A stretch of DNA of 64,000 bases from positions 1-64,000 of the forward strand of contig JAUCBJ010000806.1 of assembly GCA_032718475.1 (NCBI GenBank), written 5' to 3'. The DNA is from Nemertoderma westbladi (taxonomy: Eukaryota > Xenacoelomorpha > Nemertodermatida > Nemertodermatidae). Below, one piece after another: positions 1 to 14,512 of this stretch. The notes beneath the pieces are model-generated. The model did not search any database. It worked only from the letters and a program-made list of their open reading frames with translations, and was not told the origin of the DNA. The position numbers and the translations under genes were made by a program. The number at the start of each line of letters is the position of its first letter. Position 1 is the first letter of the stretch.

Positions 1-65
1 TTATGCTGCATGGAGGTGGCAAGTTTTCTTGATCAATGACCTAGAATACCTGACCTGACCTGACC
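1..65 (-). mobile_element. LINE-A, 5'-terminal fragment
   Basis: These bases match the outer end of the minus-strand LINE-A copy at 41621-41683 almost base for base, including the run of TGACC units that forms the element's 5' tip when read on the minus strand. The rest of the copy would lie left of the window. The 30/33-bp minisatellite starts directly after it. Confidence 0.8.
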
Positions 66-2902
66 TATCGGGGCCTACAAATAGTTATAGTCTTATACTA
101 TCGGGTCCTACAAATAGTTATAGTCTTATACTATCGGAGCCTACAAATAGTTATAGTCTTAGTATCGGGGCCTACAAATAGTTATAGTCTTAGTATCGGG
201 GCCTACAAATAGTTATAGTCTTATACTATCGGGGCCTACAAATAGTTATAGTCTTATACTATCGGGGCCTACAAATAGTTATAGTCTTATACTATCGCGG
301 CCTACAAATAGTTATGGTCTTATACTATCGGGGCCTACATATAGTTATAGTCTTAGTATCGTGGCCTACAAATAGTTATAGTCTTATACTATCGGGGCCT
401 ACAAATAGTTATAGTCTTATACTATCGGGGCCTACAAATAGTTATAGTCTTAGTATCGGGGCCTACAAATAGCTATAGTCTTACTATCGGGGCCTACAAA
501 TAGTTATAGTCTTATACTATCGGGGCCTACAAATAGTTATAGTCTTATACTATCGGGGCCTATAAATAGTTATAGTCTTAGTATCGGGGCCTACAAATAG
601 TTATAGTCTTATACTATCGGGGCCTACAAATAGTTATAGTCTTAGTATCGGGGCCTACAAATAGTTATAGTCTTAGTATCGGGTCCTACAAATAGTTATA
701 GTCTTAGTATCGGGGCCTACAAATAGTTATAGTCTTATACTATCGGGGCCTACAAATAGTTATAGTCTTAGTATCGGGGCCTACAAATAGTTATAGTCTT
801 AGTATCGGGGCCTACAAATAGTTATAGTCTTACTATCGGGGCCTACATATAGTTATAGTCTTATACTATCGGGGCCTACAAATAGTTATAGTCTAAGTAT
901 CGGGGCCTACAAATAGTTATAGTCTTATACTATCGGGGCCTACAAATAGTTATAGTCTTATACTATCGGGGCCTACAAATAGTTATAGTCTTATACTATC
1001 GGGGCCTACAAATAGTTATAGTCTTATACTATCGGGGCCTACAAATAGTTATAGTCTTATACTATCGGGGCCGACAAATAGTTATAGTCTTATACTATCG
1101 GGGCCTACAAATAGTTATAATCTTATACTATCGGGGCCTACAAAGATTTATAGTCTTAGTACCGGGGCCTACAAATAGTTATAGTCTTATACTATCGGGG
1201 CCTACAAATAGTTATAGTCTTATACTATCGGGGCCTACAAATAGTTATAGTCTTAGTATCGGGGCCTACAAATAGTTATAGTCTTATACTATCGGGGCCT
1301 ACAAATAGTTATAGTCTTAGTATCGGGGCCTACAAATAGTTATAGTCTTATACTATCGGGGCCTACAAATAGTTATAGTCTTATACTATCGGGGCCTACA
1401 AATAGTTATAGTCTTAGTATCGGGGCCTACAAATAGTTATAGTCTTATACTATCGGGGCCTACAAATAGTTATAGTCTTATACTATCGGGGCCAACAAAT
1501 AGTTATAGTCTTATACTATCGGGGCCTACAAATAGTTATAGTCTTATACTATCGGGGCCTACAAATAGTTATAGTCTTATACTATCGGGGCCTACATATA
1601 GTTATAGTCTTAGTATCGGGGCCTACATATAGTTATAGTCTTATACTATCGGGGCCTACAAATAGTTATAGTCTTATACTATCGGGGCCTACAAATAGTT
1701 ATAGTCTTAGTATCGAGGCCTACATATAGTTGTAGTCTTATACTATCGGGGCCTACAAATAGTTATAGTCTTATACTATCGGGGCCTACAAATAGTTATA
1801 GTCTTAGTATCGGGGGTTACAAATAGTTATAGTTTTATACTATCGGGGCCTACAAATAGTTATAGTCTTATATTATCGGGGCCTACAAATAGTTATAGTC
1901 TTATACTATCGGGGCCTACAAATAGTTATAGTCTTATACTGTCGGGGCCTACAAATAGTTTTAGTCTTATACCATCGGGGCCTACAAATAGTTATAGTCT
2001 TAGTATCGGGGGCTACAAATAGTCATAGTCTTATACTATCGGGGCCTACAAATAGTTATAGTCTTAGTATCGTGGCCTACAAATAGTTATAGTCTTATAC
2101 TATCGGGGCCTACAAATAGTTATAGTCTTATACTATATGGGCCTACAAATAGTTATAGTCTTACTATCGGGGCCTACAAATAGTTATAGTCTTAGTATCG
2201 GGGCCTACAAATAGTTATAGTCTTATACTATTGGGGCCTACAAATAGTTATAGTCTTATATTATCGGGGCCTACAAATAGTTATAGTCTTAGTAACGGGG
2301 CCTACAAATAGTTATAGTCTTATACTATCGGAGCCTACAAATAGTTATAGTCTTATACTATCGGGGCCTACAAATAGTTATAGTCTTATACTATCGGGTC
2401 CTACAAATAGTTATAGTCTTATACTATCGGGGCCTACAAATAGTTATAGTTTTAGTATCGGGGCCTACAAATAGTTATAGTCTTAGTATCGGGGGCTACA
2501 AATAGTTATAGTCTTATATTATCGGGGCCTACAAATAGTTATAGTCTTATACTATCGGGGCCTTCAAATAGTTATAGTCTTAGTATCGGGGCCTACATAT
2601 AGTTATAGTCTTATAATAAATATCGGGGCCTACAAATAGTTATAGTCTTATACTATCGGGGCCTACATATAGTTATAGTCTTAGTATCGGGGCCTACAAA
2701 TAGTTATAGTCTTATACTATCGGGGCCTACAAATAGTTATAGTCTTATACTATCGGGGCCTACAAATAGTTATAGTCTTAGTATCGGGGCCTACAAATAG
2801 TTATAGTCTTATACTATCGGGGCCTACAAATAGTTATAGTCTTATACTATCGGGGCCTACAAATAGTTATAGTCTTAGTATCGGGTCCTATAAATAGTTA
2901 CA
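66..2902. repeat. 30/33-bp minisatellite array
   Basis: About 90 head-to-tail copies of an AT-rich unit with core GGGGCCTACAAATAGTTATA. Two length variants alternate irregularly: a 33-bp form ending in CTTATACTATC and a 30-bp form ending in CTTAGTATC. Point differences are scattered. There is no spacer structure and no sustained coding frame. It begins directly at the tip of a LINE-A copy. Confidence 0.97.
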
Positions 2903-3166
2903 ATGTTAATATTATAGTGGTTTACAAGCGCCACTACTGTGCCCTAATAACTGTCAGCCTCTCCGCCGCGTATGGGCCACTCCCCTAATATACAAGGATT
3001 CTGTATATTTTATAAATAGCCTGCATACTCCTTATGTATATTAAATATTTAGATGTTTATTTTAATTAAATTTTAATATATTTTACCAGTCGCCCTCCAA
3101 CCTGTACTGGAATATGGGCCTAAACTATTGGCGTGATTAAATTAAAATTAAATATAAAAAGTTAAA
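2903..3166. other. AT-rich spacer, nothing recognised
   Basis: The spacer opens with a short GC-richer stretch (about 2920-3000) and becomes very AT-rich. I see no coding exon, RNA gene or repeat here. Confidence 0.5.
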
Positions 3167-3343
3167 ATGTTGCTGTTATTATTATTTGTTTATTATTATT
3201 TTTTCACTCTAAAGATGAAAGTTCTCCGTCATCTCAAGGAATCCCACGGTCATCCATACGATCTGAACTGGCGACCAGTGCAGAAGGTTGGGGGAAGAAT
3301 AGTTGAGTCGTCCAAGCCAGTGGCTGGGAAACCTGAGCTGTAA
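3167..3343 (+). CDS. Possible last exon or 58-residue small ORF, unknown family
   Basis: An ATG at 3167 opens a 58-codon frame ending in TAA at 3341-3343, and AATAAA follows at 3349-3354. Residues 1-14 are all Leu, Phe, Tyr, Val or Thr. The remainder is mixed and protein-like (about 42 residues, including HGHPYDLNWRPVQKVGG). There are two readings. Either it is a short protein with a hydrophobic leader, or the T-rich tract is a splice-acceptor tract ending in AAAG at 3211-3214 and residues 17 onward are the last exon of a gene whose other exons were displaced by the minisatellites. The second reading is somewhat more natural because a poly-pyrimidine tract, a balanced composition and a nearby polyadenylation signal occur together. 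No family recognised. Confidence 0.35.
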   Translation: MLLLLLFVYYYFFTLKMKVLRHLKESHGHPYDLNWRPVQKVGGRIVESSKPVAGKPEL

Positions 3344-3348
3344 CTTAT

Positions 3349-3354
3349 AATAAA
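3349..3354 (+). promoter_or_regulatory. Candidate polyadenylation signal AATAAA
   Basis: A canonical AATAAA six bases after the stop codon of the 3167-3343 frame. In AT-rich DNA this could be chance, but its position fits a terminal exon. Confidence 0.35.
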
Positions 3355-3440
3355 CTTTAGAAGAACCATTTTAGACATTCAAGGAAACGTTTGAATAATC
3401 CTCTTAGATATTTTGCAAATAAACATTAGGTTTGTTAGAT

Positions 3441-3834
3441 TGTGACGGGATCCGAGTTGGCATCCCGTGCTGAAATAGGTGAGACGGGATCCGAGTTGGC
3501 ATCCCGTGCTGAAATAGGTGAGACGGGATCCGAGTTGGCATCCCGTGCTGAAATAGGTGAGACGGGATCCGAGTTGGCATCCCGTGCTGAAATAGGTGAG
3601 ACGGGATCCGAGTTGGCATCCCGTGCTGAAATAGGTGAGACGGGATCCGAGTTGGCATCCCGTGCTGAAATAGGTGAGACGGGATCCGAGTTGGCATCCC
3701 GTGCTGAAATAGGTGAGACGGGATCCGAGTTGGCATCCCGTGCTGAAATAGGTGAGACGGGATCCGAGTTGGCATCCCGTGCTGAAATAGGTGAGACGGG
3801 ATCCGAGTTGGCATCCCGTGCTGAAATAGGTGAG
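3441..3834. repeat. 39-bp minisatellite, ten near-identical copies
   Basis: Ten essentially identical 39-bp units containing GGGATCCGAGTTGGCATCCC, an imperfect inverted repeat. Both strands stay open because 39 is a multiple of three and the unit lacks stops in those frames. The resulting 13-residue repeat proteins are artefacts. The first unit begins TGTGACGGGATCC, the inverse of the BEL LTR terminus at 14466 and 25093, and the unit body resembles the LTR end at 56606. The near-absence of divergence implies recent expansion or homogenisation. Confidence 0.95.
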
Positions 3835-3999
3835 ATGCTTTTTGTTTATGTCGTTCTCACATTTTATTTTATTTGTACATAGATTCATAGATCTTAAGCT
3901 GGACAGATAATTTATATTCTAGAGAAGTGCTTTCAAGAAAATAAATGTTGACCAATTATTGCACCGCACGGCACATGCCATTTCATTAATTAATTTCAG
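3835..3999. other. AT-rich spacer between arrays
   Basis: About 165 bases with no recognisable gene or repeat. Confidence 0.5.
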
Positions 4000-7187
<3,188 letters not shown>

Positions 7188-7194
7188 GCTGACC

Positions 7195-7605
7195 AACACG
7201 TTTCCCGTTACCTGTCTGCCACCTGCCGGTCACCTGTCGTCCACCTGTCGGTCACCTGTCGGTTACCTGTCGGTCACCTGTCGACCACCTGTCGTTCACT
7301 TGTCGGCCACATGTCGGTCAGCTGTCGGCCACATGTCGGCCACCTGTCGGTCAGCTGTCGGCCACCTGTCGGTCAACTGTCGGTCAACTGTCAGTCACCT
7401 GTCGGCCACCTGTCGGCCACATGCCGCTCACCTGTCGGTCAGCTGTCGGCCATCTGTCGGCCACCTGTCGGCCACATGTCGGTCACCTGTCGGTCAGTTG
7501 TCGGCCACCTGTCGGTCACCTGTCACCCACCTATATCTGTCACCGGTCGGCCACCTGTCGGTCAGCTGTCGGTCGCATTATGGCCACCTGTCGACCACTA
7601 TAGAA
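7195..7605. repeat. 11-bp minisatellite (CACCTGTCGGC type)
   Basis: About 37 copies of an 11-bp unit with variants CACCTGTCGGT, CACATGTCGGC and CAGCTGTCGGC. The E-box-like centre CANNTG is retained in most copies. Open frames across it are repeat artefacts. Confidence 0.95.
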
Positions 7606-7737
7606 CACGATAACGCAAAGTATGATCAGTTCTGCGATGGCCGGCAAGTCTGCAGATCAGCAGTGCCTGCAGGGTGGGGCTGGGCTTTGGCAATTTTCGG
7701 TCGCTACCGAGATTGCACAATGCCTCTTTAGTGGAGT

Positions 7738-7885
7738 GAGCGTTGTATTTTATGGTATAAACCCTGCGTAGCATCCGGGTGCACCATCAAGGAATATGGT
7801 GTCATCAAGAAGATAGAGCCCATAAGAGACTGCTGTTTAGCACCACAAGCTCTACTGCTGTTCGGAATAATCTTTGACAATTAGT
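7738..7885 (-). mobile_element. Old LINE-A reverse-transcriptase relic
   Basis: This segment parallels the C-terminal part of LINE-A on the minus strand. The order of shared words (CGTAGCAT, a CCATC block, TTGGTGTC-like, AGAGCCCA, GGACT-like, CTGCT and ATAAT) follows the copy at 38470-38585. It is much more diverged than the other fragments and has no open frame, so it is an old insertion. Confidence 0.45.
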
Positions 7886-7987
7886 AGTTATGTTGTAGTC
7901 CTGATGTAAGTTTATTTATTTCTGTTTATTATTAACATTAGTGAAGACGGAGTACAAAAAGTGGAAGATTGGAACGATATCGGTTGG

Positions 7988-9362
7988 GATTGAACCAGCG
8001 CTTTATCTGGTTTCTACTGGGTCCCTTGAGACTCAGTGTCTCCATATTGAACCAGCGCTTTATTCTACTGGGTCCCTTGAGACTCAGTGTCTCCATATTG
8101 AACCAGGGCTTTATCTGGTTTCTACTGGGTCCCTTGAGACTCAGTGTCTCCATATTGAACCAGCGCTTTATTCTACTGGGTCCCTTGAGACTCAGTGTCT
8201 CCATATTGAACCAGCGCTTTATCTGGTTTCTACTGGGTCCCTTGAGACTCAGTGTCTCCATATTGAACCAGCTCTTTATCTGGTTTCTACTGGGTCCCTT
8301 GAGACTCAGTGTCTCCATATTGAACCAGCGCTTTATCTGGTTTCTACTGGGTCCCTTGAGACTCAGTGTCTCCATATTGAACCAGCGCTTTATGTGCTTT
8401 CTACTGGGTCCCTTGAGACTCAGTGTCTCCATATTGAACCAGAGCTTTATGTGGTTTCTACTGGGTCCCTTGAGACTCAGTGTCTCCATATTGAACCAGC
8501 GCTTTATGTGGTTTCTACTGGGTCCCTTGAGACTCAATATCTCCATATTGAACCAGCGCTTTATGTGGTTTCTACTGGGTCCCTTGAGACTCAGTGTCTC
8601 CAGCGCTTTATGTGGTTTCTACTGGGTCCCTTGAGACTCAGTGTCTCCATATTGAACCAGCGCTTTATTCTACTGGGGCCCTTGAGACTCAGTGTCTCCA
8701 TATTGAACCAGCGCTTTATTCTACTGGGTCCCTTGAGACTCAGTGTCTCCATATTGAACCAGCGCTTTATCTGGTTTCTACTGGGTCCCTTGAGACTCAG
8801 TGTCTCCATATTGAACCAGCGCTTTATCTGGTTTCTACTGGGTCCCTTGAGACTCAGTGTCTCCATATTGAACCAGCGCTTTATGTGGTTTCTACTGGGT
8901 CCCTTGAGACTCAGTGTCTCCATATTGAACCAGAGCTTTATGTGGTTTCTACTGGGTCCCTTGAGACTCAGTGTCTCCATATTGAACCAGCGCTTTATGT
9001 GGTTTCTACTGGGTCCCTTGAGACTCAGTGTCTCCATATTGAACCAGCGCTTTATGTGGTTTCTACTGGGTCCCTTGAGACTCAGTGTCTCCAGCGCTTT
9101 ATGTGGTTTCTACTGGGTCCCTTGAGACTCAGTGTCTCCATATTGAACCAGCGCTTTATGTGGTTTCTACTGGGTCCCTTGAGACTCAGTGTCTCCAGCG
9201 CTTTATGTGGTTTCTACTGGGTCCCTTGAGACTCAGTGTCTCCATATTGAACCAGCGCTTTATGTGGTTTCTACTGGGTCCCTTGAGACTCAGTGTCTCC
9301 ATATTGAACCAGCGCTTTATATGGTTTCAACTGGGTCCCTTGAGACTCAGTGTCTCCATATT
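7988..9362. repeat. 57-bp minisatellite with 51- and 47-bp variants
   Basis: About 25 copies of a unit with core CTGGGTCCCTTGAGACTCAG. Length variants arise from loss of a 6-bp CTGGTT-type block (51 bp) or of ATATTGAACC (47 bp). Every unit carries GAGAC-TCAGT-GTCTC, a 5-bp stem with a 5-base loop. Several frames stay open on both strands, and the translations are low-complexity repeats with no domain. Copies are nearly identical, suggesting recent expansion. Confidence 0.95.
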
Positions 9363-9490
9363 TCTTATATCATTTAAACTATTGATGGGCAGTCTAAATG
9401 TCATTCTAGAACAACAGGATTATGATATCTGTACGGTAGAGTTACACGTTCGTGGGGTCTTCGCGCAGCACGAAGTGAGCAAAGCCTTTT

Positions 9491-9689
9491 GCATATGCAA
9501 ATTATTAATATTAATGACGAGTAAGGGTCTTGAGCCACGGCTAATATAAAATATTGTTAGTTTACCATATAGCTATTTCACGCTTCCCGCGCGTCTTCAA
9601 TGGTATATTATTTTAAACACTAACAATATTTTATATTAGTCGTGGCTCAAGACCCTTACTCGTCATTAATATTTATAATTTGAGTATGC
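9491..9689. mobile_element. Foldback (MITE-like) element with ~70-bp inverted arms
   Basis: The left arm 9504-9561 and right arm 9619-9676 are reverse complements over 58 bases with one mismatch near their middle and small differences at the outer ends. Weaker complementarity extends to 9491 and 9689. The 57-base loop (9562-9618) has no coding potential. The structure fits a short non-autonomous transposon or a hairpin-forming foldback. I see no unambiguous target duplication. Confidence 0.6.
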
Positions 9690-10290
9690 TTACGCCACGA
9701 AAGGCATCGTTCCATTACATTAACTCGCTTGACTTTAGCATATGGGTACCATTAACGAGTTGTCTGTCGTTAGTCAGAAGTCTTCAACACAATACTCGTC
9801 CTCCTCTTGTGCCTCGTTGCTTTCGTTCGTTTTTGACGAAACTTCAGATTCTTTCTAAACTTTTGACGGACTACATACATACCAAGTTTCGTTTAATTTC
9901 ATCAAGGAATGACCGAGTTATTAGCATTCAAAAATTTACGACGACAGACGACTATGACAGACGACGACGGCAGACGACGACGACAGACAACTCGCCAATG
10001 GCACCCATATGCTAAGGCTTCGCTCACTTCGTGGCTCGCCCCACAATAAACATTAACTAGAGGCCGGTTAGTAGACACATAGTTATATATATATATCGCT
10101 ATATATCTTGATAGGAAGTTGTATAGCCAGCATAGCATATCAATGTTCAGTTTCAATGAAACAGGCAGATTATAGTAGTAGTAGTAGCCACATAGTCAGA
10201 CAATGACGTTAATAAACCTTAATGACCTTAATGATGTTAATAACCTTAATAAACAAACAGCTACCGACCGACAGACAGACAACGATTGAA

Positions 10291-12004
10291 ACAGCGGTAC
10301 CCGTTAGCTCGCTTACTTCGTGGCTCGCCCCACAGAGGTACCCGTATAGCTTAGCTCTCTTACTTCGTGGCTCGCCCCACAGCGGTACCCGTATAGCTTA
10401 GCTCGCTTCATGGCTCGCCCCACAGAGGTACCAGTATAGCTTAGCTATCTTACTTCGTGGCTCGCCCCACAGCGGTACCCGTATAGCTTAGCTCGCTTCA
10501 TGGCTCGCCCCACAGAGGTACCAGTATAGCTTAGCTATCTTACTTCGTGGCTCGCCCCACAGCGGTACCCGTATAGCTTAGCTCGCTTACTTCGTGGCTC
10601 GCCCCACAGCGGTACCCGTATAGCTTAGCTCGCTTACTTCGTGGCTCGCCCCACAGCGGTACCAGTATAGCTTAGCTCGCTTACTTCGTGGCTCGCCCCA
10701 CAGCGGTACCCGTATAGCTTAGCTCGCTTACTTCGTGGCTCGCCCCACAGCGGTACCCGTATAGCTTAGCTCGCTTACTTCGTGGCTCGCCCCACAGCGG
10801 TACCCGTATAGCTTAGCTCGCTTCGTGGCTCGCCCCACAGAGGTACCCGTATAGCTAAGCTATCTTACTTCGTGGCTCGCCCCACAGCGGTACCCGTATA
10901 GCTTAGCTATCTTACTTCGTGGCTCGCCCCACAGCGGTACCCGTATAGCTTAGCTATCTTACTTCGTGGCTCGCCCCACAGCGGTACCCGTATAGCTTAG
11001 CTCGCTTACTTCGTGGCTCGCCCCACAGCGGTACCCGTATAGCTTAGCTCGCTTACTTCGTGGCTCGCCCCACAGCGGTACCCGTATAGCTTAGCTCGCT
11101 TACTTCGTGGCTCGCCCCACAGCGGTACCAGTATAGCTTAGCTCGCTTACTTCGTGGCTCGCCCCACAGCGGTACCCGTATAGCTTAGCTCGCTTACTTC
11201 GTGGCTCGCCCCACAGCGGTACCCGTATAGCTTAGCTCGCTTACTTCGTGGCTCGCCCCACAGCGGTACCAGTATAGCTTAGCTCGCTTACTTCGTGGCT
11301 CGCCCCACAGCGGTACCCATATAGCTTAGCTCGCTTACTTCGTGGCTCGCCCCACAGCTGTACCCGCATGCTATACTTGCTTATTTCGTGGCTCGCCCCA
11401 CAGCGGTACCAGTATAGCTTAGCTCGCTTACTTCGTGGCTCGCCCCACAGCGGTACCCATATAGCTTAGCTCGCTTACTTCGTGGCTCGCCCCACAGCTG
11501 TACCCGCATGCTATACTTGCTTATTTCGTGGCTCGCCCTACAGCGGTACCCGTATAGCTTAGCTCGCTTCATGGCTCGCCCCACAGAGGTACCAGTATAG
11601 CTTAGCTATCTTACTTCGTGGCTCGCCCCACAGCGGTACCCGTATAGCTTAGCTCGCTTACTTCGTGGCTCGCCCCACAGCGGTACCCGTATAGCTTAGC
11701 TCGCTTACTTCGTGGCTCGCCCCACAGCGGTACCAGTATAGCTTAGCTCGCTTACTTCGTGGCTCGCCCCACAGCGGTACCCATATAGCTTAGCTCGCTT
11801 ACTTCGTGGCTCGCCCCACAGCGGTACCAGTATAGCTTAGCTATCTTACTTCGTGGCTCGACCCACAGCGGTACCCGTATAGCTTAGCTCGCTTACTTCG
11901 TGGCTCGCCCCACAGCGGTACCAGTATAGCTTAGCTCACTTACTTCGTGGCTCGCCCCACAGCGGTACCCGTATAGCTTAGCTCGCTTTCTTCGTGGCTC
12001 GCCC
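10291..12004. repeat. ~46-bp minisatellite with GGTACC in each unit
   Basis: About 40 units with core CTTCGTGGCTCGCCCCACAG followed by GCGGTACCCGTATAGCTTAG. A lone unit fragment lies upstream at 10003-10043. Variants lack the TTACTT block (giving CGCTTCATGG) or carry CCAGTAT in place of CCCGTAT. Blocks of variant units recur in the same order (for example around 11300-11400 and 11400-11500), showing that multi-unit segments were duplicated. Confidence 0.95.
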
Positions 12005-12536
12005 TTCAACTGTTTACTAAGTAAAATATTATATCAAGTTGGTCGGTGATATTATACTGGTGTAATGTGTACACTGACATGTAATGCATTCATAACCTGA
12101 AATGTATGGGAAAACGCCATCTGAAATGTTAATTACTAACATTTATGGAAAAGTTGCATAATATTCTCAGATAAAAACAATTAATTATCTAAATACGCTG
12201 AGAAATTCAAACATACAAAGTGTTTTAAATGAGAATAAAGTGTTATTATTGATGAATAGGTGCCCAACTGGTGTTATTATATTATTTTCGACTAGTATAC
12301 CCGGCCAATTACAACCGATTCTGTGCGGCAACCCGATTCTACTACTGAAATTTATTTACAGTACCAACTTCAATATTTTAATAATTTTATCATATTAAAT
12401 ATCAGTAGATTTGTCCCGTGGCGGATGTAGAAAACAATTAAATAATTTACTTGCCCTCATGTATAATTGTAGGTTCTTTAAGTTGTACTGTAGTTATTCT
12501 TCAAACTGGCCAATCTCATCAATGATGTTAGGAAAA
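12005..12536. other. AT-rich spacer
   Basis: No gene, RNA or mobile element recognised. Confidence 0.5.
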
Positions 12537-12918
12537 TTGCGACCTGGAAAATTGCGACCCGGACAATTGCGACCCGGTCGCAATTGTCCGGGTCGCAATT
12601 GTCCGGGTCGCAATTGTCCGGGTCGCAATTGACCGGGTCGCAATTGTCCGGGTCGCAATTGTCCGGGTCGCAATTGTCCGGGTCGCAATTGTCCGGGTCG
12701 CAATTGTCCGGGTCGCAATTGTCCGGGTCGTAATTGACCGGGTCGCAATTGTCCGGGTCGCAATTGTCCGGGTCGCAATTGTCCGGGTCGCAATTGTCCG
12801 GGTCGCAATTGTCCGGGTCGCAATTGTCCGGGTCGTAATTGACCGGGTCGCAATTGTCCGGGTCGCAATTGTCCGGGTCGCAATTGTCCGGGTCGCAATT
12901 GACCGGGTAGCAATTGTC
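12537..12918. repeat. 15-bp minisatellite GGGTCGCAATTGTCC with inverted start
   Basis: About 23 copies of the 15-bp unit. The first units (12537-12573) run in the opposite orientation, so the array begins with a palindromic junction near 12573 (GCGACCCGGTCGC). CAATTG is present in nearly every unit. Three dispersed units of both orientations lie at 12985-13050. Asp-Asn-Cys-Asp-Pro and Arg-Pro-Gly-Gln-Leu repeat frames are artefacts of the 15-bp period. Confidence 0.95.
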
Positions 12919-13124
12919 CGGATGCAGATAAAAAGATGTAATGCACATCATTGATAAATATTATTGTATCATTGTATATCATTGACAATTGCGACCCATA
13001 ATTTTTATTTAAAAGCATTGGTCGCAATTGTCCGGGTCGCAATTGTCTGGACACCCTCATCAATAATACCATTCTATTTGTTTTTGATGTAATCCATAAC
13101 TTGTGACTGCTTCATAAAAAGCCG

Positions 13125-13495
13125 CATTGATGGGTAGCACCGCTTATTAAGCTGCATTAAGAATGCTGTGCCGACTTATCAACAAAATTTCCCCGCCTCA
13201 ACCCTCAACTCTCTACCACACATTTTCAATACAATCCATAGAGCAATTCACATTTCTCTTTTCGCATATTTAATAAAATTGTTGTTTAAGAGGAAGAGGT
13301 GTCTCTAAAAAGTCAAGGGCTGCTCAGTGTTCACCATTGTTATTCTCTCCATGAAACCGCCAAAGCACAAGATTATCCACGAAAGTAGTGTCCTTCGAAG
13401 CGGAGGCGGCATTGTTGCTTGGGGGAACTAATGAGACACCCCTAATGCTCTATTGGGTTTGGTTGGAAATGTGTTCATTGTACTTGACACATTAA
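13125..13495 (-). mobile_element. Diverged LINE-A 3' relic
   Basis: Read on the minus strand this follows the 3' end of LINE-A: the terminal hairpin region, the GCCGRCTTATCAACAAAAT block, the CCATG-TTATTC-CTCCATGA block, and the AAGCGGAGGCGGC and GGGGGAACTAATGAGACACC blocks occur in LINE-A order. It is clearly older than its neighbour at 13505. No frame remains open. Confidence 0.7.
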
Positions 13496-13504
13496 ACTAG
13501 GAGT

Positions 13505-13870
13505 AGCTACTACTACTACTAGGATCGGCATGCTGCATTGCAGCTGCATTTTTAAGAATGCTTTGTGAAAGCAATATCCTGCAAAGCGGAGGCGGCTTTG
13601 TTCTAGTGTCAAGCTTGGGGGAACCAATGAGACACCTCCAATGTTATATAGTGTCTGGTTGGAGATGTGTGCATTGTACTTTACACAATGAAGCCGGCGT
13701 AGCATTCTTGTGAATATGCCATCCAGAGATTTGGTGTCCTCAGCAGTTAGAGCCCAGCATGGACTCCCATAGAGGAGTACTGGAACTACTGTTGCTCTAA
13801 ATAATTGGATCTTAAGTTTCCGATTTATTCTCGGTGACTTCCAAATCCTGGAAAGCCTATTCAAGGCTGC
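13505..13870 (-). mobile_element. LINE-A 3' fragment with internal deletion
   Basis: Starts with the (TAG)n tail and the GGATCGGCATGCTGCATTGC terminus shared by all LINE-A 3' ends, then jumps to the GCAAAGCGGAGGCGG region, so roughly 200 bases of the 3' coding end are missing. The remaining frame encodes the post-polymerase domain ending near SRIWKSPRINRKLK. BEL-1 is inserted 48 bases beyond its right edge. Confidence 0.85.
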
Positions 13871-13913
13871 CGAAGGAGTAGCATTCTTGTGTATTAAATT
13901 CAAACATTGGGCT

Positions 13914-13918
13914 TTTTA
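13914..13918. other. BEL-1 target-site duplication, left copy (TTTTA)
   Basis: TTTTA directly precedes the 5' LTR and recurs immediately after the 3' LTR at 25094-25098. Five bases is the duplication size usual for BEL/Pao elements. Confidence 0.85.
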
Positions 13919-14466
13919 TGTTAGCTTATTCAATTCCGCTAACACCCCACAAAGTAAGCCGTTAAGCAATATTGGGAGCACGAGGTTGATTACCCAACCT
14001 CGTGCCACCCCAACAAAGTGGGAAGGAGAAACACACAATAGGGGTCAGGGGCCATACCCCTGACAGAGAGAGAATAGCAGGAGTGAGGGGAAACACTCCA
14101 AAGGGCGCCAACAGGGATATTAGCCAATGGGGGGAAGGCACCGGCTAGGTACTGTAACAACGGCCAAACCGTGCAATATATATTATTAGGTATCAGTAAT
14201 CAGTTATTCAGTTATCTCATTTGTGTTAGTCGGTTAGCTAGGGTAGAGCGGAGACTTCTAAGACCGTCCTCGCCTACCACCATTATCTGTACATACCGTG
14301 AATCTATACTGTATCCATTTATACTATATCTGCCCTAACGTTTACATTATACATATCGGAGAATCAATAACATCAGAACTCTTGGACTCTTTTTACACTC
14401 AAACGGCGGGGACGCGTACTTTCAATAACCGCGGATAAACCGGGATCCTCTTTGGATCCCGTCACA
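13919..14466 (+). repeat. BEL-1 5' LTR
   Basis: 548 bp, starting TGTTAGC and ending CCCGTCACA. It contains three clear hairpins: GCACGAGGTTG paired with CAACCTCGTGC (about 13977-14003), GTCAGGGG paired with CCCCTGAC (about 14045-14065), and GGGATCC paired with GGATCCC a few bases from the 3' end. An AT-rich tract around 14182-14195 (TATATATTATTAGG) is a possible core promoter. No canonical AATAAA was seen. Confidence 0.95.
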
Positions 14467-14512
14467 GTCTTAGAATCTTAGAAACCCAGCCAGCTACCGA
14501 TCTAAAGATAAG
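14467..14512 (+). other. BEL-1 leader after the 5' LTR (primer-binding region)
   Basis: The 46 bases between the LTR and the first ATG. The primer-binding site should start within a few bases of 14466, but the sequence (GTCTTAGAATCTTAG) does not begin with TGG, so I cannot say which tRNA primes it. Confidence 0.4.

Noticed and set aside
7941-9549. Overlapping long frames on both strands of the 57-bp array
   Set aside because: 57 is a multiple of three and the unit has few stops; several frames encode equivalent repeats and none shows a domain.
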